Assembly (NCBI RefSeq): GCF_002994745.2
Contig: NC_037092.1
Span: forward strand, 3,524,501 to 3,588,500
Source of the DNA: Rosa chinensis
Lineage: Eukaryota; Streptophyta; Magnoliopsida; Rosales; Rosaceae
Direction of reading: 5' to 3'
Length of the DNA stretch: 64,000 nucleotides
Of this stretch, positions 34,561 to 56,045 are shown piece after piece. Every line of letters starts with the position of its first letter. The stretch's first letter is position 1. The notes under the pieces are model-generated. The model saw nothing but the letters and a program-made list of their open reading frames with translations. It was not told where the DNA came from and did no database searches. Made by a program: the position numbers and the translations under genes.

Positions 34561-35041
34561 AGTAGGGTGACGGACTTGGGTTTCTATAGGTTTTTTAATT
34601 TTTAATTTTTTAATTTTTTTTTTCCAATTCAACTAACTGAACCGATATCCTGTTTAGCGTAACCGCAGATCGAGGCCCGAAAGGCCAACTCCAACAATTA
34701 GGGTCGAATACCATCCTAGACCCAACCCCAATCTTCTGCATCATAGTAGTTATATGAAGTATGAACATAATTTAGATCAGATATTACAACTAAAGAGTTG
34801 CACAACAATTCACAATACATATATAGTAATATAGGAGGATTTGTTGCAATCTCAAATATGGAGAACAACGTATATAACGCTGGAAAACAATGTCAGCACC
34901 AGTGTAAAGTATACAAACAAGTTCCTCGCCAGTATCTAATTCTAGGAACCTCCATGTACTCTCATCAGAGAAAAAAAGTTAAAAGAAAACCTTCAGAATG
35001 ACCAAAAGTCATTGCATTTTGGTGTAGCGATTTGCTGTCAC
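34561..35041. other. Spacer 3' of receptor gene 2
   Basis: Matches 49540-50031 downstream of gene 4 (for example 'gcccaactccaacaat' and 'gcacaacaattcacaata'). No gene is present. It contains T-rich runs at 34597-34625. Confidence 0.6.
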
Positions 35042-38825
<3,784 letters not shown>

Positions 38826-38937
38826 ACCAACATGTTATCCATAAGAAACCATGACTAACATTTAAATACTACTGACAACTTCTTTCGTCCCATTCGTACA
38901 GTGAAGCAAATTTCACATAGATTGGTTACTATTTTAG

Positions 38938-39345
38938 AACACATGTTTATTCAGTTTTTGTGTTGTTCTCAGAAAAAAAAAATATCTGCAAGAGGAGAAA
39001 TTGTACATACTTACTGGTCTGAACTGGATGCACTGCTTTTACAACACATGTTTTTCAGTTTTTTTGTTGTTCTCAGAAAAATTCAGCTGCAAGAGGAGAA
39101 ATTGTACATACTTACTGGTCTGAACTGGATGCACTGCTTTTACAACACATGTTTTTCAGTTTTTTTGTTGTTCTCAGAAAAATTCAGCTGCAAGAGGAGA
39201 AATTGTACATACTTACTGGTCTGAACTGGATGCATTGCTTTTACAACACATGTTTTTCAGTTTTTTTGTTGTTCTCAGAAAAATTCAGCTGCAAGAGGAG
39301 AAATTGTACATTCTTACAGGTCTGAACTGGATGAATTGCTTTTTT
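38938..39345. repeat. 101-bp tandem repeat (about four units) in the 5' region of gene 2
   Basis: The phrase CTGAACTGGATG recurs at 39019, 39120, 39221 and 39322, exactly 101 bp apart. Each unit also contains ACAACACATGTTTTTCAG and GCAAGAGGAGAAATTGTACA. The first unit is the most diverged. The array starts about 110 bp upstream of the gene 2 ATG, inside its presumed promoter or 5' UTR. Gene 4's flank has only a single, split version (53960-54010 and 54335-54400). The 107-codon plus-strand frame across it is a by-product of the repeat, since 101 is not a multiple of three. Confidence 0.92.
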
Positions 39346-41504
39346 GATAACCCAAGCAATGCCTCTGTTTCACATGGTTGCTCTGTTTTCATGACCACTT
39401 AATACAACCAAAGATTCCGCTTCATGTTAACATGGGTCCTATCACCCAACCAGGAATCATGAACATAAGAAAAAATGAAGAAAAAGATCATAAGGAGAGT
39501 AAGAATTACTTAAGGAATAATGATATCAATGCTATGATGGAGTGATAGACTTTCTTTCTTTTTTTTCAGTAACTGAAATCATACAAGAGTAGACAGTTTT
39601 ATTTTATTTTTTTATTATTTTTATAAATCTGAGTTACATCGTTATGAGTCAAACATAAAACTATAATAGTAGACCAGTTGTTCATGAAATTTCATAATTC
39701 ATTGATCTGTTGTTTAGGAAATTGCCTAATAACTAAGTCCATGTGAACTGATTCGTAGCTTTGTGTTAAAAGGCAGCTGCAATGTGGAAAATGGAAATCA
39801 CATCACGCTTTTGTTGAAAATCCTAAAAATCGCTCTTTTTGTTTATAATAGAACCTTCAAGATCCCAGACTATACTCATTGCAAAGAGCTCAGAGAAGGC
39901 AATAACATTCTTGATGTTGAAAATGTGGCCAGGCTAGGGGAGACTAGAGTTTGTCCCTATGCTAATGGCTCCATAGGTGCAATCCATACCACTACATTAT
40001 TTTTGTTCTAAAACCCATTTTTTGGTACCCACAACAACCACCACTTGCAGTTGTTTTGGCTCTAATACCAGACCACTAAATTGTTTTGGCTCTAATACCC
40101 ATTTTTGGGGTTACCCATAACAACTAGGACTTACACTTAAATACCTTTTTTTTTTCTTTTTCTTTTTTCTTCTTCTCTGAGAATGGACTTACACTTAAAT
40201 ACTTCTAACAAATGTTTTGGGTAAAATTTTCAGATGCAAACTTTGTCAATAGCAAGTGATTCACTCTAAACCCTAATTTCCAAAGCTGCAAGCTTGATTA
40301 TGAAAATTGTACCAATTCAAAGTCGTGGTCCTCATTTAGAGGAGACGAGCACAAAAATCCAAAACCCAGATGAGAAAAAGAAAGGAAATTTCAAACCACC
40401 CTTTAACAATTAACACCAAACAATTTTGCCCTATGTAAAAGAGTATATGGGGAAGTTTAAGCCCACCTCCTTCTTTGTTCCTCAACCATCAGCACAGTCA
40501 ACGCCGTTGACCTTAGATTGTTCTGAGTGGCTGTCATCATCAACATGAAAGAATTCACTTCTCCCATTTCGGCTCTCCATCGAATTTGTATTGAAAATCT
40601 TCGCAGCTACTCAGAGATTGGAACCCCAGACGGTTTTCAATTTGGGGACGAAACGTTTCCAACTTTAGATTTTAGCCCTTTCGATTGTCGCGCCCTTTAA
40701 AGGAATCTTCCTCGTTGAAAAATACATGGGTCGAGCCCAAGTTGCCATATGGATTATTGGTGTATGATATATGGGCCGGGTGGATAATATCCACGCGTGG
40801 AAACCGGATAAGGGTTTGCAAAAGATGACAAGAGAGGAGGCAGGACGGGCAGCTTCAGATTAATAACCTTCAGATCAATTTTTGAGTCAAAATAACATAT
40901 AAGTATAACAATTTCTCCTCTCACATTGAACTAATTCTTAACGATGCCTGGCTGCAACATTAGTTATCTCTGATAATGGTAGAATTTTTTTTCAGGACTA
41001 TGTTCTGAGACCAGGTTATAATTTCTCGTTGGTTCGGCCGTGATTTCCAAGAACTCCTATGCTTTTGGAAGGCCTCTCTCACAAAAGAAGAAACCTTATC
41101 TGAAGGCTTTTGTGTGTACCATGGCTTCGATTTGAGGCTTGAAGAATAGGATTTTCGATGAGAAGCTAAGGTGATCATTTTGTGTTGACGTTTTCCAAGG
41201 AGGAAGAGCAGCGACAAATTGCATGTTTTTGGAATAGTACCAGCTTGGATTGGGTCCGTTGCGTTGGCTGTGGTAAATTTTTAAGGAAACTAATGGGAAT
41301 GTGTTTGATATTTCTTGGTTTAGGATGTCGAGAACATGTGGGAGGTGACAGTGGTGCTTCTTTGGTTCTGCATAGATAGGAAGAGGAAGCTTCTGGAAGG
41401 TCAAAGCTTTCCTAGTGAATCTAGTGATTGCTTTTTAGACCTATTTGGGCCTAAAATCCCGAAAAACTAGCCCAAAAAGTTTATAGTTAGGCTTTACTAT
41501 GTGA
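39346..41504. other. Duplicated distal 5' flank of gene 2
   Basis: Collinear with 54400-55900 upstream of gene 4. It contains a receptor exon 1 relic (39937-40025, listed separately) and a GC-richer conserved portion at about 40460-40830 ('agcacagtcaacgccgttga', 'ggaaaccggataagggttt') that is well kept between copies. That portion could hold a promoter or 5' UTR, but no coding frame is convincing. The two ORFs near 41000-41400 share no counterpart elsewhere and are doubtful. Confidence 0.5.
39937..40025 (-). pseudogene. Relic of a receptor exon 1 start (internally deleted)
   Basis: On the minus strand this reads ATGGGTTTTAGAACAAAAAT (gene 2 has ATGGGTATTAGAACAAAAAA), then skips most of the signal peptide coding sequence, then reads GGGACAAACTCTAGTCTCCC, matching the 'GQTLVSP' codons of gene 2. 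It lies about 1.1 kb upstream of the gene 2 ATG. The same relic is at 54968-55050 upstream of gene 4. It marks a former receptor gene start. Confidence 0.7.
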
Positions 41505-41721
41505 GGAATTATTAGGTGGTCCTGGAGTACTACGTGGCACTGTCATGTGGTGGTCCAACCCAATAATATCACTCGAATGTGGTGGGGACCCGGACCATGC
41601 AGGGGTGAAAAAAAAAAATTAATTTAAGAGACCAATTAGAAATCACTACGAGTCACATGACCCAATAACATCACCCCAGACCACCACGTGTACTATGGTC
41701 CGGAACCATGTAATAATTTCC
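41505..41721. mobile_element. MITE-like inverted-repeat element
   Basis: About 217 bp with inverted ends: left AGGAATTATTAGGTGGTCC, right (reversed) GGGAAATTATTACATGGTTCC, continuing with further inverted similarity around 'tactacgtgg'/'ccacgtgtac'. The left half recurs at about 55910-56030 upstream of gene 4, where the right half is missing. No secure target duplication, so the superfamily is unknown. Confidence 0.5.
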
Positions 41722-42170
41722 CTTATGTCCTTAAAATTTGAGAACAAAAAATGAACCCAACCAAAATATTTCGGTCCAGGCTCAAGTGGCGCCCAACCTT
41801 TATTATTTAAAGTATATATTTGACTGGACTAAATCACCAGAGATTATGGTTAGCCTCAAGTAAGGTAGACTTTGTTCTATAGGTTTTTTCCATTTGATTT
41901 TTCAGCACTAGTCCCTAACTGAATCAATATATCAATTTTGTATTTTTCAAAATTGAAACCAACCTAAAATTTATGAGAATCAACGTGATTGGTTAATCAT
42001 AAAAAATTCATTAAGTGAGAAGTAAAAAAAAAAAAAACCAAAGCTCATTTAGTGTTATTGTAGATCGAGGCCCAAAAGCCCAACTCAAACAATTAGAGTC
42101 GAAATGGACCATCCCAAAGCCTAACTAGCTCCAATCTACTGCATTACCATAGTCATATTCATATAATTTT

Positions 42171-42593
42171 GGCATAATTGCCAATTTGCTACTTTAAGTT
42201 TGAAATTCGTGTCAATTTGCTACCCTATATTTTAGTTTAGCCATCAATTTGCTACACTTTCATCAAATTTCTCACACTAGGATTTCAAAATAAACCAATT
42301 TTGCTTGCCTAAAATTTCAATGTTAGTCATTTACTACCTTAGGTTTTCAAAATTGATCAATGTTTGGATGGAGGAATGGATGAATTAAAACAAGTTAATT
42401 GGGTACAAGAGTAGTATATTAGCAAATTTTGAAAAACTATGGTAGCAAATTGGCTGAAATAAAACTTAGGCTATCAAATTGATTAATTATGAAAACCTAG
42501 GAATGGAAATTGGCAAAAATATAACCTAAGATAGCAAATTGTCACTATGATAAAACTATAGATAGCAAATTAACTATTAAGCCTATAATTTTT
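42171..42593. mobile_element. Mutator-type MITE with repeated 'caatttgctac' words, 423 bp
   Basis: The ends are inverted (GGCATAATTGCCAATTTGCTAC and GGCTTAATAGTTAATTTGCTAT) and flanked by the perfect 9-bp duplication TATAATTTT (42162-42170 and 42594-42602), which fits Mutator-like elements. The word CAATTTGCTAC or its complement recurs many times inside. The same element at the same relative site, with a LINE-like insertion in it, lies at 58432-59690 downstream of gene 5, so it predates the block duplication. Confidence 0.8.
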
Positions 42594-42685
42594 AGATCAA
42601 ATATTGCAACACCTGTGAGAAAACCTTGAACCAAATAACAAGATAAACAAGACACCTACAAAGGAATATAGCTCTTTGTTTAAAT

Positions 42686-43312
42686 TAGGGCTGCCACTTG
42701 GTTTGGTAATTACCAAACCGACCGAATATCAACCAATACTTTAGGTTTGGTAAACCAACTTTTTAGTAACCGGGACCGATAAAACAGAAATAGAAAATTA
42801 CCGAAAAAGTTGGTTTGGTTTTGGTAAATATTAAATCTACCGATTATCTAAATATTAGCTTTATATACTATGATTTTCAATATACATACATGTATATTAA
42901 GAAATAAACATAAAAGTTTTCATAATAGTATGAACATTACTCAATATACTACATAATTAATAGTACATGTATTTTGAGTAACCTAGCCCAAGATGGTTAA
43001 ATAACCTAGTTTTATTGAAAATAGATAAAATTTGATGTCATATATACCGAAAAAAGCTATGATTAGTAGATGAATATGAAGTTTAAGGTTATAAAATTGA
43101 AAAACCTAATTTTGTTCATTCTAATTTATATTACAAATAATTAGTTGTTCTAAAGTTTATAATACCGAAAACCGAAATACCGAATTTGGTAGATATGATT
43201 AAAAATCGAAAATTTTGGTTGGTAATTGGTAGCTCAATTTTGAAACCGAAAGCTTTAATTTTGAAGTTGGTAATACCTATAACTAATTCGAACTGACCGA
43301 GTGACAGCCCTA
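42686..43312. mobile_element. hAT-type MITE, 627 bp
   Basis: Terminal inverted repeats TAGGGCTGCCACTTGG and TAGGGCTGTCACTCGG, flanked by a perfect 8-bp target duplication GTTTAAAT (42678-42685 and 43313-43320). The interior is AT-rich with many 'accgaa' and 'ttggtttggt' words and no coding capacity. The paralogous site downstream of gene 5 (about 59785) lacks it, so it inserted after the block duplication. Confidence 0.9.
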
Positions 43313-43320
43313 GTTTAAAT

Positions 43321-43847
43321 AGATAGCATCCGCAAGAGATTGAATTAGCCTAGAGATGGATGCATCTTTTTGCTATCTATCACGACCCCGGTTTCACTGG
43401 AAAATTGGAGGGTCACAAACCACTCTCTACAGTTACAAATATGAAATGGTGCTAAAGCAAGACCCGCGACTATTGAAAATGAAAAATGACTGCTCAATTG
43501 AGACTTAATAATGTCTTTGTCTGAGGTTACACTACATATATAGTAATACAGGTGACCTAAACATAAACGAGAAAAAAACTTGTTGATCAAGGTACGTAGC
43601 TGTATATGGAGGAAAAGAAACAATTATAACAACCAAAAATTGCCTAAATCATTGAGTCCTAGAGGATTTGGTGCAATATCAAATAAGAAAAATAATGTAC
43701 ATAACACTGAGAAACAATGGCAACATCAGTGTAAAGTATTCTACTTCTGGGAACCTCCATATACTCTCTCCAAAGAAAAATAGTTAAAGGAAAACCTTCA
43801 TAATGACCAAAAGTCATTGCATTTTTTATGCAACAATTTGCTATCAC
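43321..43847. other. Spacer 3' of receptor gene 3
   Basis: Matches the spacer 3' of gene 5 (59790-60162), including 'aggtgacctaaaca' and 'cttgttgatcaaggtacgta'. It probably includes the 3' UTR of gene 3. No gene seen. Confidence 0.6.
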
Positions 43848-47459
<3,612 letters not shown>

Positions 47460-47912
47460 CCCTACCCAAATATGTTTCCCAGAAGAACAATGTCAATTAT
47501 TTTCTGTTTCACAGGGATAACTATGCTAATGAAAGTACTAAAGCACCTAGGCCACAGAGAATTTAGCTTAGTCCAGGTAATTGACAAAGTTCTATGATAG
47601 TTCTGCCAATGCTTTCAAAATCATGGCAGACAAATTTGATATTATCTAACCACATTCAGTAAAGTTGAATGTGATTTAACTACCATTACATTGATACATT
47701 TCACATCCCACTATCTTCTATGGTCACTTTCAGTTATTCAACATACTAATTGAATTCAAACTAACAAATGAGGAGCGTGTCGGGCAAGTAAGCCTGTGGA
47801 CACTATTAACATTGATACAAACACGGAGTGTGTCGGGCAAGCCCGTTTTAGTCCCTATGATATCAATTTAATCAGAAATACCCCTAAGCTTTTCAATTTC
47901 AGTCAGCCATGA
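47460..47912. other. 5' flank of gene 3
   Basis: Nearly identical to 30782-31170 upstream of gene 1 for several hundred bases; it diverges at about 47800, where this copy has extra sequence. The presumed promoter of gene 3 lies here, but no element was assigned. Confidence 0.5.
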
Positions 47913-49100
47913 CTAATTGCTCAAGCACCATCCAAATTGGATGTTAGCTCTGACAATGACGCCCACTTTAGGGGCTAAAAACTCAGGAGGGTGTGTAATG
48001 CTGCTCATATAGTGCTCAAGTTCATTTCCATTCAAACTTCTGTCAATATCAAATAGATGCACATTTTGAAGCTTGTGAATTTCCTTGCCCAACTTTGGGA
48101 CAAAGGTGACAAATGCTTCGAAAGTCATCCCTTAAAGAACAGTACGTCTTGAGTTCTGGTGGAGGAGCCACGAAGATCCAGAAATTGCACCATCCCATCC
48201 CCATTGACCATTGTAATTAAGAACTAGGAACAATCAGCAAGTTGCCATAACCTTATCGTGCCCATACAAACGTGAAATGTATGTATGGTTTTAGTCCAAG
48301 TAGGACTACATACAAACGTGAAACGTGAAATGTATGTATGTGGGACTACACTACAGCATGGTTTTAGTTCAAGTAGTTAAAAAATTACACCTTCTTCTCC
48401 AATTCAGTCCACTTGTGCGCAAAGTGCACAACGCACTGAAGTAGCAAGTGCATTCACTGTCCAAGAGTGATATCAACGCATTGAACGAAGTCTAAGTCTT
48501 CCTACTTCACAAATTTAGTTGCTACTTCTACTGTGAGTCTGCGAGCGCAAGAACTCCGCCTGGGCTACTAGGCAGTAGGGACTCCAAAATCAAGTCTTTG
48601 TAGGTTTTGCGAATCTGGTAATAGCTTCATGAAAAAATAGTCTTGAATATTTTGAAGTGTTTGTCGAATATTTTGTCTTAATTCATTTGCATACTCTTCA
48701 CTCCATGGACATCTCATGTCCCCTGTGGTACCCTCTCTCGGACATTTTAACAACCGCATTATCTTCTCATCGAACAAAAAAAACAGAAGAAGATAGAGCG
48801 GAAGACAAAGTGCTATTGTAAAAGAGATTGAATAAAAATGATTTGTCTCGTGATATTTACGCTTTAATTTGGAGATTCTGCCAGACGACAAAACTGTACG
48901 GACCAAACTAATTGATCGATATGCACTTTGGACCGAAATGGTGACCAAAAACAGAGGCAGTTTCAACGAATTCTCTGGACAAGTGCAAGATTTCATAGAT
49001 TTATATGTTCCCAGGCCAGCTTATTACACCCAAGGATTCCCGTTGAATAATGGAATGTTGGAAACTTGGAGCCCTATGAGGAAATCATAAACAAAATAAC
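47913..49100 (-). pseudogene. Unidentified gene-like relic in the distal flank of gene 3
   Basis: The minus strand at 47913-48128 reads as a protein-like 71-codon frame (MTFEAFVTFVPKLGKEIHKL, later HLFDIDRSLNGNELEHYMSS and PPEFLAPKVG). The gene 1 copy (31170-31260) keeps its beginning and end but lacks the middle ~40 codons. A second conserved piece at 48568-48996 contains RCPWSEEYANELRQNIRQTL. The family is not recognised. Stops and shifts between the pieces argue against a working gene. It may be a fragment of a neighbouring gene carried along when the receptor block duplicated. Confidence 0.4.
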
Positions 49101-49193
49101 ATAAGAAGAAAATTTTCAGAGAATGGGGTTAGCCTAAAGTAGGGTGGTAGACTTGGGGTCCTATAGGTTTTTTGGATTCAAAATTCTACTATA

Positions 49194-49329
49194 CATGTGT
49201 GTATGATATACACATAATCCGACGGTGTGGGAACCCTGGCCCTGCAATGAACAATAGAAAGACTACTTAAGACTTACACATCGTTGGGTGACAGTATGTG
49301 TGACATACACGCATATATATATAGTAGAA
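49194..49329. mobile_element. Short MITE, 136 bp
   Basis: Inverted ends TTCTACTATACATGTGTGTATG and, reversed, TTCTACTATATATATATGCGTG. It lies in the gene 3 distal flank and is absent from the matching place upstream of gene 1 (about 34590). The target duplication is not clear. Confidence 0.55.
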
Positions 49330-50031
49330 GTTCCACAATTCGAAAGTTCACTAACCGGAACCGATATCTCTATTTTGCATTATTTCAAAATTAAATCCGA
49401 CTAAAAATTTTGAGAACGAGGTGATCAGTTAATCATCATTTCGGTCTCATACATAAGTAATGAATGAAGACGCCTTCTAAAAATATTCAGTAAACAAGCA
49501 GCAGAAAAAATAGAGGGCCCGTTTACTATGACTGTAGATCAAGGCCTGAAAGCCCAACTCCAACAATAGGGTCAAAATGGACCATCCCAGACCCAACTCC
49601 TATGATAGGAGTCCTATCTTCTGCATCACAGTTGTTATATAAAGTACAAACATAATTTATTCAAAAACAAAAAAAAAAACAAAGTAAAAACAAAATTTAG
49701 ATCAGATATTACAACCAAAGAGTGACACAACAATTCACAATACATATGTAGGCATGTAGCAAATGTAGGTTGTTATATGTAAGAATTGTTGCAATCAAAC
49801 ATTCCCTGGATCTCTGAGTTCTGGAGGATTTGTTGCAATCTCAAATAAGGAGAATAATGTATATAACATCGGAAAAAAAATGTCAATACCAGTGTAAAGT
49901 ATTCAATCAAGTTCCACACCAGTATCTACTTCTGGGAACCTCCGTATACTCTCATAGGAGAAAAGGAGTTAATGGACAACCTTCAGAATGACCAAAAGCC
50001 ATTGCATTTTGTTGCAACAACTTGCTGTCAC
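49330..50031. other. Spacer 3' of receptor gene 4
   Basis: From about 49540 it matches 34650-35041 downstream of gene 2. No gene or RNA seen; A-rich runs at 49667-49700. Confidence 0.5.
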
Positions 50032-53858
<3,827 letters not shown>

Positions 53859-54967
53859 ACCAACATGTTATCCATAAGAAACCATGACTGACATTTAAAT
53901 ACTACTGACAACTGCTTCCCTCCCATCAGTACAGTGAAATGAATTTCACATGGATTAGTTACTATTGCTTTTACAATGCATGTTTTTTCAGTTTTTGAGT
54001 TTGTTCTCAGAAATATGTAGGAGCAAAAGCAATGACTTTTAGGTCAGGTTGCAGTTTGGACAAATAACCTTTATATGCAATATTAGACTTCCATCAAGTT
54101 GTAGTTCCATGCAAGGCTGATTGCAAGATTTAGACTTCTTTAGTGTCTTGTCACCATACATAAATGCTCTTTCAGGCATTTTAACAGAAACCTATCTTCA
54201 CATCTTACAAACATGATATAAAAGGCAGAACATTTAGTGGAGACATTGGCCAAAATAATTTATGATTTTTTGACTTAGAGACTGGACAAAATGATTGGAC
54301 TTTTGATCTTTGCCTATTTCTACTTTGAAAACTGAGCTGCACAGAGGAGAAATTGTGCTTACTTAACGGTCTGAAGTCTGAACTGGGGCTGAATTGGTTT
54401 TTTGATTGCCGACGCAGTGCCTGTGTTTCACAAGGTTGCTATGTTTTCATGACCACTCATAACAACCAAAGATTCCACTTCATGTTAACATGGGTCCTAT
54501 GACCTTACGAGGAAATCATGAACATAAGAAAATGAAGAAAAAGATCATAAGAATAGTAAACATTACTAGAGGACTAATCATATCAATGCTATGGAGTGAT
54601 AGACATTTTTTTTCTTTCAGTAACTGAAATCATGCAAGAATAGACGGTTTTCATATTTATTTTTATTAAACATCTGAGTTACACAGTTATGAGTCAAACA
54701 TAGAACTATAACAGTAGACCAGTTGATCATGAAATTTCATAATTCATTGATCTGTTGTTAAGGAAATCGCCTAATAACCGTGTGAACTGATTCATAGCTT
54801 TATGTTAAAAGGCAGCTGTAATGTGGAAAATGGAAATCACATCACATCACGCGTTGTTGAAAATAATAAAAATCTGTCTCTGTTTATAAGAGAACCTTCA
54901 AGATCCCAGACTATACTCATTGCAAAGAGCTCAGAGAAGGCAATAATATTCTTGATGTTGAAAATGC
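53859..54967. other. 5' flank of gene 4
   Basis: Close to the 5' flank of gene 2, but with one diverged 101-bp unit, split by about 325 bp of unrelated DNA (54011-54335), instead of an array of four. No promoter element assigned. Confidence 0.5.
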
Positions 54968-55050
54968 GGCCGGGGGAGACTAGTGTTTGTCCCTATGCTA
55001 ATGCTGCAATCCAAATCACTACATTATTTTTGTTCTAATACCCATTTTTT
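54968..55050 (-). pseudogene. Relic of a receptor exon 1 start upstream of gene 4
   Basis: Counterpart of 39937-40025: on the minus strand ATGGGTATTAGAACAAAAAT, a deletion over the signal peptide, then GGGACAAACACTAGTCTCCC. It shows the relic existed before the gene 2/gene 4 blocks separated. Confidence 0.7.
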
Positions 55051-56045
55051 GGTACCCACCACAACCAGCACTTGCACTTTGATACTACTAACAAATGTTT
55101 TGGGTAAAATTTCAGATGCAAACTTTGTCAATATCAAGTGATTCACCCTAAACCCTAAACCCTAATCCCCAAAGCTTCAAGCTTGATTATGAAAATTGTA
55201 CCAATTCAAAGTCTTGGTCTTCATTTAGAGGAGACAAGCACAAAGATCCAAAACCCAGATGAGAAAAAGAAAGGAAATTTCAAACCACCCTTTAACAACA
55301 AACAAGTTTGGCCTATGTAAAAGAGTATATGGGGAAGTTTAAGCCCACCTTCTTCTTTGTTCCTCAATCATCAGCACAGTCAACGCCGTTGACCTTAGAT
55401 TGTTCTGAGTAGGCGTCAGCATCAACATCAAGAATTCACTTTTCCCATTTCGGCTCTCCATCGAATTTGTACAGAAACTCTTCGCAGCTATTCAGAGATT
55501 GGAGGATCCACTGGAACCCCAGAAGGTTTTCAATTTGGGGACGAAACGTTTCCGACTTTAGATTTTAGCCCTTTTGATTTTCGCGCCCTTTAAGTTGGGT
55601 CGAGTCCAAGTTGCCATATGATGATTGGTGTGTGATACATGGGCCGGGTGGATAACATCCGCGTGTGGAAACCGGATAAGGGTTTGTGAAGATGACACGT
55701 GTACGTAGCCGGACACGAGAGGAGGCAGCTTCAAACCTTCGGATCTGATCAATTTTTGAGTCAAAATAACATATAAGTATTAGAATTTCTTCTCTTACAC
55801 TTCCATCATCGCACGATTTGTTCCGATGATTGAAGAGGTATCCCCCTGCTTGGCTGCAACATTATTTAACTCTGATGATGGTAAAAAAAAATTCAGGGGT
55901 GTTGGTTTGGAGGAATTATTATGTGATCTCGAACTACTACGACGTGGCATTGTTATATGATGATCAGAAGTTCAATATCACTGGAATTTGATGAAGACCA
56001 TATTGAGGGGGTGAAAAAAAAATGAAAATTTTAAATTAAATAAAA
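55051..56045. other. Duplicated distal 5' flank of gene 4
   Basis: Collinear with 40030-41640. It includes the conserved GC-richer piece (about 55370-55700) and the left half of the MITE-like element (about 55910-56030). A short telomere-like run (accctaaaccctaaacccta, 55147-55166) is present. No gene confirmed. Confidence 0.5.

Noticed and set aside
38901..39224. 107-codon frame upstream of gene 2
   Set aside because: It runs through the 101-bp tandem array in changing frames, so it is a product of the repeat and not a gene.
38901..39345. CRISPR-like array
   Set aside because: The regular 101-bp spacing comes from whole-unit tandem repetition without unique spacers, and the window is a plant nuclear genome.
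41096..41404. 102-codon minus-strand frame
   Set aside because: No domain and overlapping frames on both strands. The matching spacer upstream of gene 4 does not keep it.
55147..55166. Telomere repeat tract
   Set aside because: Only about three short CCCTAAA-like words, not a tract; it is an interstitial motif.
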